Shown here: one piece after another, positions 54,835 to 64,000 of the stretch
Layout of the letters: the number at the start of each line of letters is the position of its first letter
How positions within the stretch are numbered: the stretch's first letter is position 1
Assembly (NCBI RefSeq): GCF_901709675.1
Contig: NC_051088.1
Span: forward strand, 1,366,001 to 1,430,000
Reading direction: 5' to 3'
Origin: Syngnathus acus
Lineage: Eukaryota; Chordata; Actinopteri; Syngnathiformes; Syngnathidae
DNA length: 64,000 bases
The notes under the pieces: model-generated
Told to the model about the DNA's origin: nothing
Databases searched by the model: none
What the model saw: the letters and a program-made list of their open reading frames with translations, nothing else
Translations under genes and position numbers: made by a program

Positions 54835-55400
54835 TCAAAGAAGCACTTGTTTTTGCAAAAACTAATTATTGCTCTAGAATTATTGGTCTCAATAAAAACA
54901 ACCCTAAATACTTATTTGAAACTGTGGCAAAGCTAACGCAACATCAGCAGACTGCAGCTCAGCTGACAATTTCATGAAATTTTCCACCCAGAAGATTCAG
55001 TCCAGAGGCGTAGCCAAGCCGGGGCGAGCCGGGGCGGCGCCCCGGTTAGGACTCCCTGCGCCCCGGTTGAAAAAAAAAAAAAAAATTCGATTCTTCATTT
55101 TCATGCCGTTTTTTTCTTTCGGTCTTGCGCGAATGTGCTTGCGCTATTCTATGTGCGCGATGTTATCCATTCACCGTTTGCCTCCCGGACGTTGTTTTAG
55201 CGATCAGCGAACGGCGTGGGTGATGTTCGATTTTTTTTCCTGTGGGCGTGCGCCCCTACTGGAAAAATTCCTGGCTACGCCTCTGATTCAGTCCATTTAG
55301 GGATGAGATTACGAGGATCGTTCCAAAAACCCAGTCAAGATCTGCGATTACTGGAGTTAATATAAATAAGGCTGACAATCATCTATCTGTCAGCACCCTC
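54835..55400 (+). pseudogene. L2-type LINE linker fragment, split by a hAT MITE
   Basis: Reads IIGLNKNNPKYLFETVAKLT then QHQQTAAQL, a segment typical of the region before the reverse transcriptase in L2/Maui-like ORF2. It is interrupted at 55003-55285 and resumes as MRLRGSFQKPS-like sequence. Bases 54560-54834 are unassigned. Confidence 0.6.
55003..55285. mobile_element. hAT MITE with CAGAGGCGTAGCCA ends
   Basis: Ends CAGAGGCGTAGCCAAGCC and CTGGCTACGCCTCTG. Exact 8-bp target duplication ATTCAGTC (54995-55002 and 55286-55293). 283 bp, non-coding. Confidence 0.95.
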
Positions 55401-56487
55401 ACATTTAAAATAATTGTTCCTTGAAAGTCTGGTGACCCTGACGTGATTTCTTCAGAAGGGAAAGTGCATGCTCCAGGAAGGATTCTTCCTTCTCCGCTCT
55501 TGCTCAACAATATTGCAGTCCGATCGGCACAAAAGGTAAGGGGGAACCTTTTTTTTCAATAAAATCTCCCAGTTCAGCAATATTGTGGAGTGAAAGCAGA
55601 GTAAAATTAAAAATTTATAATTTTAGCTCTGTGTTCAGGAATGGTGGTTGTATATACATTTATGATTGTATAGATGATTTCTTTTTGAAAAGAGAAAGGT
55701 GGTGAGGACTTTGTCTGATCAGCGAAGGGCGCTCACACCGCTGGAACTTGTGGGATGTCAATGGCTAGCATATGGGCACCGGAGTGGCCTCAATAGTAGA
55801 CGCTTAGGGACTTTGTACTGTTGCCTAAGGTCAGGGTCGATTAGATCGGCCAGGCCACCAATACGAGTCAGGGACTCGTGAAAAAAAAAAGAAAAGAAAA
55901 AAAAGGTGAAGGCATCGCTGATATACGTAGCAGGACGGATGCCTGGCGACCTCAATAGTGTGACCTTAGAGACTTATATTGTTGTCTAGGGCGAAGGGTA
56001 ACTGGGTTGACCAGGTCGCTACATAATTGTCGATGTTGATATTGTGCGGAAAGCAGGCTTGGCTGTCAGATGGGACAGCGACGCAGCTGGAGAATTGAGT
56101 GATTAGTTGTGGTGCTGCTGTTCATGGGATGGAAGTGATGATTTGTGGTTCATGAAGAACAATAAGTTGATTTGTATAAAATTGTTGATTTTTTTTAATT
56201 TGGCATGTGAGTTGGAGTCAGAAAAATGGCTTAACAAGAATTTGATAAAGAATGTATATATACGTATAATTAGCATGAAGGTTGTATCCCATTGTGCGGT
56301 GGGGTTAAACTGTAACCATTGTTGTTTTCAAAAGGGTGCGGCTCTAAAGTTTGGGCCAAACGGTCAGGTGGGCACAAATGCATATTTAGGACAGAGGTGG
56401 GGGTTGCATTGTGTGACGTGGTGGTGGCGAGGCTCTCCGCACAGCTGCCCCCCCCCCCCCCCATTTGTCATCGGCTGGGAAGATTGT
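55401..56487. other. Unassigned upstream region
   Basis: No gene recognised. It has an A-rich tract near 55881-55901 and a run of 16 C near 56445. GGCCTCAATAGTAGACGCTTA near 55790 and GACCTCAATAGTGTGACCTTA near 55950 are similar, so 55700-56020 may be a degraded direct repeat. Confidence 0.4.
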
Positions 56488-57222
56488 CATCAAAGTCAAA
56501 GTCTGCTTTATTGTCAATTTCTTCACATGCCAAGACACACAGAGAGATCGAAATTACGTTCCCACTATCCCACGGTGACAAGACATAGTACACAATATAC
56601 ATACAAATAAACAACACAAAAAATAAAAACAAGAAGGCACAAACTGTGAATAAATAAGAGTGATGAATAAATAATAAATAAACAAATAACAATAAATAAG
56701 AGGAGCAAAAATGGAGCAAGTGTGATACAGCAGACAGTCAGAATATAGCGCAAAAGTACAGGACGCTACGCAGAAGGGGGGAGAGAGTTCAGGATCCTAA
56801 CAGCCTGGAGTATGAAGCGGTTGGTGAGTCTGGTGGTGCGGGAGCGCAGGCTCCTGTACCTCTTCCCAGAGGGCAGAAGAGCAAACAAAGAGTGAGCGGG
56901 GTGACACACGTCACTCACAATCGTGGTCGCCTTGCGGGTGGGATGGGAGGTGTAAATGTCCTTCAGGGAGGGGAGTGAAGCACCAATAATCTTACCAGCC
57001 GTGTTCACTATGCGCTGCAGGGCCTTCATGTTGTATTCAGTGCAGCTAGCACCCCAAACAGCGATACAAATGGAGAGGACGCTCTCAATGGTGCCACGGT
57101 AGAATGTAGTCATGACGGCCGGAGGAGCACTTGCTCGCCTGAGTTTCCGCAGGAAGTACAGGCGGCGCTGAGCTTTCTTCGCCAGTGATGCGGTGTTGGT
57201 GGACCAGGAGAGGTCCTCACTG
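56488..57222 (-). pseudogene. Rex1-like LINE 3' end copy E
   Basis: The plus-strand tail CAAAGTCAAAGTCTGCTTTA and a minus-strand frame ending at 56766 give [20 protein letters not shown], then [20 protein letters not shown] and [20 protein letters not shown]. Upstream codons reach about 57222 ([11 protein letters not shown]-type). It is more diverged from copies A, C and D than they are from each other. 5'-truncated. Confidence 0.85.
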
Positions 57223-59479
57223 ATGTCATGATGATGTCATGTCTATGTTGTGGGCCCGTGTGTTATCTATGTTTGTCTTTGTGTACCAGTTTGTCATAGA
57301 TGATGGAATTGGGCTAAAATGGTGCAAGAAAACGGTGTGCTAGACAATGGTTTATCGGATTTGCATTGTTAAATGTAAAAATTAGAAATTATAGAATAAT
57401 CTGAGGTTTGTGGGCAGAAACTGGTCCAACGAGGAGAGTGCCCAGCCCTCATAAAAAATGTGAGAGTAAGAGAGAACATACGTTGTAGAATTGGATAAAA
57501 TTAAATTGTGATTGCAGATGTTACATTTAGGAGGAATTATTGATCGATTAGACTATACAAGGTGGTAACATGTAAGAATAAGTCAAAGATTTGAATCACT
57601 TAGAGTTAAAAACAACAAATAAAAACGACATTGCATGGGGCACTTTTTATTAAAAGAACACCAAGTAAAGTATTAAGTAGGGGGCATTCGTGATTGGGAT
57701 TAAATTTAGGATAAAATTAGGTCAATGATTAGAAATCAATGGTGCTCTACACAAAAAGGCTAAAATTTTAACGAGGGAATATTTGGAGTACTGTGTTGGT
57801 CTACATATGTCATGGTCCTAGTTTATGTGGTTTTGATTGTGGTTTGGGTTTATTTTGTTTATTGTTAGGTTTTCCTTGTGTTCTTGGGTTAGGGTTCAGG
57901 TGTTCCTTGTTATTCTCTTATCCCCTGCATTGTAAATATCTTCTTTATGCAGATAGGTTAACAGGCTAGGAATTTAGTGAGGAGATAATTGATCAATTGA
58001 TGGGGGTTAATAATTGTCCAAATTCTAGTCACATGTTTTGAGGGACCACAACAACAACATTATATTTAATTTGCAGGCCATTATTTAGTATGTGATGACA
58101 GTGTCTAGATAAGTAGACTGTTTTATCAAAAAATGTGAGAGTGAAGGAGGTTTGATTTGTAATCTGGCATTTGGGTGCCACTTTTAAGAGTCTGTGCAGG
58201 AGCATAGATTGTTTTTGTTTGTTTGTTTATCTCGGTGCAGTAAGGATATAGCAATTTTGAAAGACTTAAAATTAAAAGCAAAATTACATTTTAATTCTGA
58301 CATATGCCAGCTAACATGAGGATGGCAAATAAATAAATGAATTCTAAATTCTATAAATGACTAGCTCAAATGTGGCATGTGTTTTAAATTGGGCGATAAG
58401 ACATTCACTTTCAAGCACTATCCTTTAGCGCTGCTGACAATAATAACTTATGAGATGTTAAATCAAGGAGGAGTGTCATATTTGGAACACAGGCGCTGTA
58501 TGACCTATAGATTGAACAATAACATTTGCTGCATATACAACCATGTTGGTAGAATGTTAAATTACATTACAGTTTATTACAAAGGATTTCGGAACTTTAT
58601 TTGATGATAAACACTGGAACGAGGATTTTAGCCGTGTTAATGGGTAGGGTGGATGGATTACTCAGAAGGGAAAAAAAAGCATTTGATAAGGGCGGCTTGA
58701 TAGTAAGATGATGAGTGTGCGCAACTGATAGGATACAAAATGTTAATAGGAAGATTTGGGGTGTAAGGAACAAATACTACACAGGAAGACTGATAACACG
58801 AAGATAGTTTTGTGAAATTTGTGTCCCAGTGTGTTCTGCCCTAGCGCGTGGCACAATTCCTGAACTGAGTCCTCTTACTCCACTGGCTGTCTCAAAATCA
58901 AGAGAGGACTGTCCCTGGTCATGAGACACCTTTGACCTTTGGGAGAACAACAGGAACTATTATCATGCTTGAAGGGGGCAAGCACAGCTCTTCACAGGAC
59001 AAGAACCATACAGTTGGTGGAATACACACAGTTGCAGATCAAAAAGAAAATGGACTGAAAGAACAAAGAAAAGATGGACGCATTTGAGAGTGGCGGACGG
59101 TCCAGCCCTGAATAATCATCATGAGAATCTAAGAGGAGAGGCTGCTAAAGACTTGCACGAGTCACATGAAGTCAAACTGGACACATTGCTAAAGACTGCT
59201 GAAGCATTACAAAGTTGGTGGAGTATTGGACAAAAGGGATGGAAGTGTGTTTGGGTGCTGGGGCGGACATAACTGAGGAGTTTTGATAAAAGAGGGAATA
59301 ATAAGGCTGCTTATTGACACTAAAATGGGGATAAAAAACAAAATACATAGATATGGACAGTGAAGATACACTAATAATAACAAATCATGACAGCGTGATC
59401 AGAATCTTTGCAAAGTGGACATTGATCGATAGAAATTAAATCATTTGAATCATGAAATTTTTATATGTAACATAGCATT
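57223..59479. other. Region with weak similarity to the retrovirus interior
   Basis: No gene found. Bases 58810-59290 share word order with 46745-47230 (GGCAAGCAC, ATAACTGAGGAGTTTTGATA and GGGAATAAT), so this may be the eroded interior of a related retroelement. 57780-57940 is T-rich and low in information. Confidence 0.4.
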
Positions 59480-60695
59480 TCAAAGACATGATGAACTTGG
59501 GAAACAGAACCGCACCGCACTCGGGCGGCGACTTGGGGAACCGAACCGCACCGCACTCGGGCGGCGACTTGTGGAACCGAACCGCACTCGGGCGGCGACG
59601 AGAGGAACCGAACCGCACTCGGGCGGCGACGAGGAGAACCGAACCGCACTCGGGCGGCCACTTGGGGAACAGAACTGCACGCAGCGGCGGTCAGGGGCCC
59701 AGGGCCACAATCGCGGCACACACTGGGGGCCTGACGCGCAATCGGCAGCAACTTGGGGGACAGAACTGCACGCAGCGGCGGTCAGGGACCCAGGGCCACA
59801 ATCGCGGCACACACTGGGGGCCTGACGCGCAATCGGCAGCAACTTGCGGGACAGAACTGCACGCAGCGGCGGTCAGGGGCCCAGGGCCACAATCGCGGCA
59901 CACATGGGGGCCTGACGCGCAATCGGCAGCAACTTGGGGAACAGAACCGCTGACGGCGGCCACTCAGGGACAGAACCGCAAACGGCGGCAACCTGGGGCA
60001 CAGAACCGCTCTCGGGCGGCGACTTGGGGGACAGAACCGCACTCGGGCGGCGACTTGGGGACAGAACCGCACTCGGGCGGCGACAAGGGGAACCGAACCG
60101 CACTCGGGCGGCGACGAGGGGAACCGAACCGCACTCGGGCGGCGACGAGGGGAACCGAACCGCACTCGGGCGGCAACTCACGCAAAACCCGCACTCGGGC
60201 GGCAAAAAGAAAAAATCCTCACCGCAATCAGCGGCACTCGAGAGTCCGGACCGCGATCAGCAGCATTCGTAAGGCGGAGCTGTGGCAGCAGCAAGAGCCA
60301 CCACGCGCCGCAGCAGTGGGACGATCGCGGGTCCGGTGCAGCTGGCTTGAAGCCGGGCGACGTCACAGGGCCCTGCGACGCTGGGGTGGAGCCCGATGGC
60401 GACCGCGAGTCTGATGACGCCGGGAGGCACTCCGATGGCGGCCGCGGGTCCGGCGTCGCGGCAGTGGAGTCCGATCGCGGCCGCGAAGCTGCTGTCGCCA
60501 GGAGCACTCCGATGGCGACCGCGAGTCTGATGACGCCGGGAGGCACTCCGATGGCGGCCGCGGGTCCGGTGTCGCTGGAGCGAAGTCCGATGGCGCTGGA
60601 ACCTGCTCGGACGATGGACGTGGATCGGGCGTCGCAGTGGGAGCTGGTGGTGGAGGGAGGTCCAAGCGCTGGTCGCTGTAGTGGTCGGAGCATTC
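59480..60695 (-). repeat. GC-rich tandem array beside an LTR
   Basis: Two unit types. A 31-33 bp unit (CACTCGGGCGGCGACGAGGG and variants) occurs at about 59515-59655 and 59985-60200. A 91-bp unit (ACTTGGGGGACAGAACTGCA start) occurs three times from 59660 to 59932. On the minus strand, 60240-60695 encodes proline- and serine-rich repeats such as ATPDPRPPSECLPASSDSRS. It adjoins the 3' side of a minus-strand LTR and may be the start of that element's interior, a gag-like or non-autonomous region. Coding status is unproven because several frames are open. Confidence 0.6.
60684..60694 (-). promoter_or_regulatory. Self-priming primer site of a Tf1/sushi-type LTR element
   Basis: Minus-strand AATGCTCCGAC immediately follows the LTR end. 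It is the exact 11-base complement of GTCGGAGCATT, located where the LTR's RNA should start (plus 60890-60900; about 25 bp after a TATA-like TATTTAAG). Tf1 and sushi-group Gypsy elements are known to prime with their own RNA 5' end. Confidence 0.75.
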
Positions 60696-61064
60696 TGTCA
60701 TGGATTCGGGGTGTGGTAATGGAGCAGGGCGACCAAGTGCAGCTTGGACCAGGGTTTATTGACGAACTCAAAAGACAAACTCGGCAAACTAACATAACTT
60801 ACTGACAAAATCAATAACAGGAACCGAACAGAGACGTGAGACAAAACAGACAGGGTGGCCTTCCATGACAGCAGCAAATGCATGCAGGCAATGCTCCGAC
60901 AGGGAGTGATATACAAACTGAACTTAAATACAACACAGGTAACAAGAGGCAGGTGAGTATGATTACACTAATCACAGGCACACAGGAAGGGAGGGGCGAG
61001 CACACAGACACACAGAGACGATGACAATCTACACACATAACCAAACTGGGGACGAGACCTGACA
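60696..61064 (-). mobile_element. Gypsy-type LTR (probably 5' LTR, minus orientation)
   Basis: Begins TGTCATGG and ends CCTGACA on the plus strand. On the minus strand it has TATTTAAG near 60924-60930, the start motif GTCGGAGCATT, and AATAAA near 60755-60760. It has no matching target duplication on its two sides (CATTC against TCACG), so it is not a simple solo LTR. Same family as 9875-10237. Confidence 0.8.
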
Positions 61065-61074
61065 TCACGGAGGA

Positions 61075-61675
61075 TTAACATTGATAATTAGAATTTGTAA
61101 TTTCTGTAGAAATTGTGTGTGAAGGCGAAGAGGCTGAATAAAAATTCAGGGAATGCTACAAAATTATGTTTAAATTTGGAACGTGTTGAATTGGTCAGAA
61201 AATGTATGAAAATATAGAAAGAATTTTGTAAAATTGGGCGTGAATTTTAAAGTTGAAGATTTGAAATTTTTAATAAGTGGGAAGTTTTGGAATAGGTAGG
61301 CATATGATGAACAGTTAAAAAAGAAAACAGAAACTAGAAGAAATTAGAAGGGAAAAATTAAATTTTGCAAAATGTTACCGCAATGTTAAAAGTGAAAATG
61401 TGAAATTTTAATCTAGGAAGTGAAAGAAGGTGAATTGGAGGAATTATGTCGAAGAAAATGAGAAATGTTGAATGTGCCATGAAGAATTAATGGTGAAATT
61501 TTGGCTTAAAATTTGTAAATTTCTGGAAAACCGTACATACTATTTGGAATATTTGGCATGAATATTTGGAATGCGTTAAAAGTGTAATGGAGTAAATCAG
61601 ATGAATTATGTGGAAGTAGTTAAGATAAAAATAAAATAAAAGGCAGAAGAATGCAGAAGAAGTTGAATAATAATA
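61075..61675. repeat. AT-rich dispersed repeat, third copy
   Basis: Shares TGAATGTGCCATGAAGAAT, GATGAATTATGTGGAAGTAG and GTGTGAAGGCGAAG words with 48560-49070. Class unknown. Confidence 0.5.
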
Positions 61676-61790
61676 AAGTCAACTCAAGTTTATTTCTATA
61701 GCCCACAAGCAAGTCTCAAAGGGCTTCAAATGTACAGAAATTGACAATTTAAAGTGCAGGGATAACGTGTGAGGGCCACAATGATGATCA
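61676..61790 (-). repeat. L2-type LINE 3' end fragment
   Basis: CAACTCAAGTTTATTTCTAT and TCTCAAAGGGCTTCAAATG match the 3' end of the element at 61960-63262. Confidence 0.65.
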
Positions 61791-61959
61791 TGACAGCAAA
61801 AATATTTCTTATTGGTTTTTATAGGTACAAAGGGGGAACGTGGAAGAAGGTTTTCAAAATTTGTGATATAGCGTGACTCCATTATCAAGAGTAAGCATGT
61901 CTTTTTAATTCTAAGAATTGGCATCAACAAAAATGAGAACGATAATCTTCAAGGTGATA

Positions 61960-63262
61960 GTCAAGTCAAGTCAAGTCAAGTTTATTTGTATAGCCCTAAA
62001 TCACAAGCAGTCTCAAAGGGCTTCACATAGACAAAAATTGACAATTATTCTCAAAGCATCCCCTGATCTTAAACTCCCAAAAGGGCAAGGAAAAACTCAA
62101 AAACCCCTGCCAGGGGAAAATGAGAAACCTTGAGAAGGGACCACATATGGAAGGATCCCCCTTTCAGGATCACCAGGTTGTAATGGATGCAGAGAGGGCA
62201 CAAATAATACATAATATGAAAATCAAAAAAGTGGATGTCCAAGTCAGAGCGAAGGGCTGCCGGAGGAGCCCTCTACTATCCTGGCAGTGGAGGTTGAGCT
62301 GCAGATCCCCCAACCTGAATTGGCCCACGAGAATCCAGATAGCCGCTGTCAGCTTGGGTGCCACCTAACCACCTCCCCGGCCGGGGAGGGGGGGTGAGAG
62401 AAAACAAAACAAACTCCGGCCGAATCGGCCACTACAGGTTAGTTAAAGGCCATGTCATAGAAATGTGTCTTTAAACGTGTCTTAAATGTTTCTACTGAGG
62501 TAGCAGTCCTAATATCCATTGGGAGGGCATTCCAAAGCTCTGGAGCCCGGATAGAAAATGCTCTAGACCCTGCAGACACTTTCTTGGCCCTCGGTGTCGC
62601 TAAAAGGGTAGCGTTTTGCGAACGAAGGTTACGAGACGGAACATAAGGAACAACTAGGTCGACGAGATACGAAGGCGCTAAGCCATGCAGTGATTTATAG
62701 GTTAATAGAAGAACCTTGAAGTCACATCTTAAATGGACCGGGAGCCAATGTAAGTTGGCTAATATTGGGGTAATGTGATCAAATTTTCTTGTCCGTGAGA
62801 GCAGCCTTGCAGCAGCATTTTGTACTAACTGTAGACTTTTGATGCGGGACTTAGGAAGACCAGAGAATAGTACATTACAGTAGTCCAGGCGCGACATGAT
62901 GAACGCATGTATAATAGTTTCCGCATCACCGGTCGAGAGGATCGGACGAATCTTAGCAATATTACGAAGGTGAAAAAACGCAATTCTGGTTATATTCTTA
63001 ATGTGCTTTTGAAAGGAGAGCGTTCGGTCAAATATTACCCCGAGATTAGTTACAGTATCGCTCTGAGTGATAGTACGGTTATCTATAGTTCTAGTGGTTT
63101 CCTTGAACAAGTGTTGAAAACGAGTTGGACCAATTATCAACATCTCAGTTTTATCTGGGTTAAGACGAAGGAAGTTGAGAGACATCCATTGCTTGATCTC
63201 CGCAAGGCATGCCTCAAGATTACAACAATCCTGCGGATCTGTCATCGATAACGGCATATATC
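61960..63262 (-). mobile_element. L2/Maui-type LINE, 5'-truncated
   Basis: On the plus strand the 3' end reads TCAAGTCAAGTCAAGTTTAT then TGTATAGCCC, the common fish L2 tail. A 3' untranslated region spans to 62438 and the coding part to about 63262, where another LINE's 5' end begins in the opposite orientation. Confidence 0.85.
62439..63262 (-). CDS. L2-type LINE reverse transcriptase, C-terminal part
   Basis: Open minus-strand frame of about 270 LINE codons from YMPLSMTDPQDCCNLEACLA to the stop. Motifs include IKQWMSLNFLRLNPDKTEML (thumb-side KTE motif), VTNLGVIFDRTLSFQKHIKN, SRLDYCNVLFSGLPKSRIKS and LQLVQNAAARLLSRTRKFDH. LHWLPVHLRCDFKVLLLTYK, then FSIRAPELWNALP, complete the C-terminus. 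The catalytic YADD lies just upstream of the truncation and is missing. The uninterrupted frame suggests fairly recent insertion. Upstream codons up to 63320 belong to the neighbouring LINE's antisense strand. Confidence 0.88.
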
Positions 63263-63276
63263 GGCATAAATCCAAG

Positions 63277-64000
63277 ATGGCGGCGTCCCAGTTGGCCGCG
63301 GCCGCTACGGGTCTCAGCAATCGACGAGGATTTTCACAAAATATGTCGCCTAGGACACTACAAACAACACAAAGTTTAGTTTATCCATCCAGTAGATTAG
63401 TGTATGATCGCCAGCGCCTGCTGGAGGTACGGTCATCGAGTGTTTTCGGACTCGTAGCCACAACTACCCTAGTCTGTTTGCGTAGCCTCGGAGTGCTTAG
63501 GGCGCTAGCCCCAGAAGCTCACGACGCAGCGGGCTCGCCGGGCAGCACACGCCGGAGGAGGAGTAAGCGTAGGCGGTGTGACCGGCGGCGAAAGCGCGGC
63601 TGTCGAGGTGGGCTAACGGCTAAGCTTAGAGCTAACCCCTACAAACCGCCGCTTCCATCCATCTTCCTCTCCAACGTCCGCTCACTGGATAATAAAATGG
63701 ACCATCTAAAACTGGAACTCTCTTCAAAGAGGGAAGTTAGAAACTGCTGCGCTCTCATCCTGACGGAGACATGGCTGAACTCATCAATGCCGGACAACGC
63801 CGTTAGCCTGGAGGGGCTCGCTACATTCCGCGCCGACAGAAACAGCGAGCTAAGCGGTAAATCCCGAGGAGGTGGGCTGTGTGTCTACATCAACAACAAC
63901 TGGTGCAAAAATGCTAGATCTGTCGCCAGCTTCTGCTCTTCGGACATCGAGCTTTTGACTGTTAACTGCAGACCCTTCTACCTGCCCAGAGAGTTTACTG
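63277..64000 (+). CDS. LINE ORF2 5' end with APE endonuclease, open to the window edge
   Basis: From ATG at 63277 (AAGATGGCG context) the frame is open for all 241 codons to position 64000, with no stop. It begins MAASQLAAAATGLSNRRGF, passes an arginine-rich segment (STRRRRSKRRRCDRRRKRGC), then enters the endonuclease: SIFLSNVRSLDNKMDHLKLE (catalytic asparagine region), LILTETWLNSSMPD (catalytic glutamate) and GGGLCVYINNNWC, ending CRPFYLPREFT. These match the endonuclease style of Rex1-like fish LINEs. It is the only 5' end of this class in the window and may belong to a full-length copy. It is head-to-head with the L2 element on its left. Confidence 0.85.
   Translation, partial: MAASQLAAAATGLSNRRGFSQNMSPRTLQTTQSLVYPSSRLVYDRQRLLEVRSSSVFGLVATTTLVCLRSLGVLRALAPEAHDAAGSPGSTRRRRSKRRRCDRRRKRGCRGGLTAKLRANPYKPPLPSIFLSNVRSLDNKMDHLKLELSSKREVRNCCALILTETWLNSSMPDNAVSLEGLATFRADRNSELSGKSRGGGLCVYINNNWCKNARSVASFCSSDIELLTVNCRPFYLPREFT

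Noticed and set aside
59488-60414. A 308-codon plus-strand frame in the GC-rich array
   Set aside because: Several overlapping frames are open on both strands in a tandem repeat, as expected without selection; not called as a gene.

Overview
The window looks like one stretch of a teleost fish chromosome in which a conserved gene is almost buried by transposable elements. Fish origin is inferred from Rex1-like and Rex3 LINEs, an L2/Maui-type LINE, a tRNA-derived SINE of the usual teleost layout, Tc1 elements, many hAT and pogo-like elements, and a D54-type tumour protein gene. Species cannot be named from the sequence.

Host gene: the first three coding exons of tpd52l2 lie on the minus strand. 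Exon 1 (54186-54204, MDPVGQ), exon 2 (51163-51320) and exon 3 (10636-10782) join in frame and read as the D54 N-terminus and first coiled coil. Intron 1 is about 2.9 kb and intron 2 about 40.4 kb. Later exons must lie beyond position 1. Nearly everything between 10.8 and 51.2 kb is mobile DNA inside intron 2.

Left part (1-10.4 kb): a tandem duplication of a LINE carrying a hAT element, then a deep nest at 4178-10433. A pogo-like TIR element contains a BED-finger hAT. That contains a second hAT with an exact 8-bp target duplication. The second hAT holds Rex1-like LINE sequence, a MITE with SINE and LTR pieces, and two unidentified exon-like segments. A solo LTR sits in the outer hAT. Middle (10.8-42 kb): a SINE, pogo-like elements in several TIR families (several nested, with identifiable TA targets), two Tc1 elements (one split by a hAT that is itself split by another hAT), a Rex1-like LINE, a Rex3 LINE, a 5-kb hAT with inserts, and another Rex1-like LINE on the minus strand.

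42.3-50.9 kb is an endogenous retrovirus with two LTRs, a 4-bp target duplication, a tRNA-Trp-like primer site and an integrase remnant. It is antisense to tpd52l2 and ends about 250 bp from exon 2. Right part (54.2-64 kb), upstream of the gene: L2 fragments, small hAT MITEs, a Rex1-like fragment, an LTR with a self-priming signature beside a GC-rich tandem array, and an open LINE 5' reading frame running off the right edge.

No bacterial-type operon, CRISPR array or phage-defence system is present. The most unusual items are the multi-layer nests dated by target duplications, the exon-like segments trapped inside a transposon, and the self-priming LTR. Family letters used below: CCGT-A to CCGT-E are TA-target elements whose ends begin CCGT; hAT-A is the family with ends CAGGGGTGGGCAAACT.
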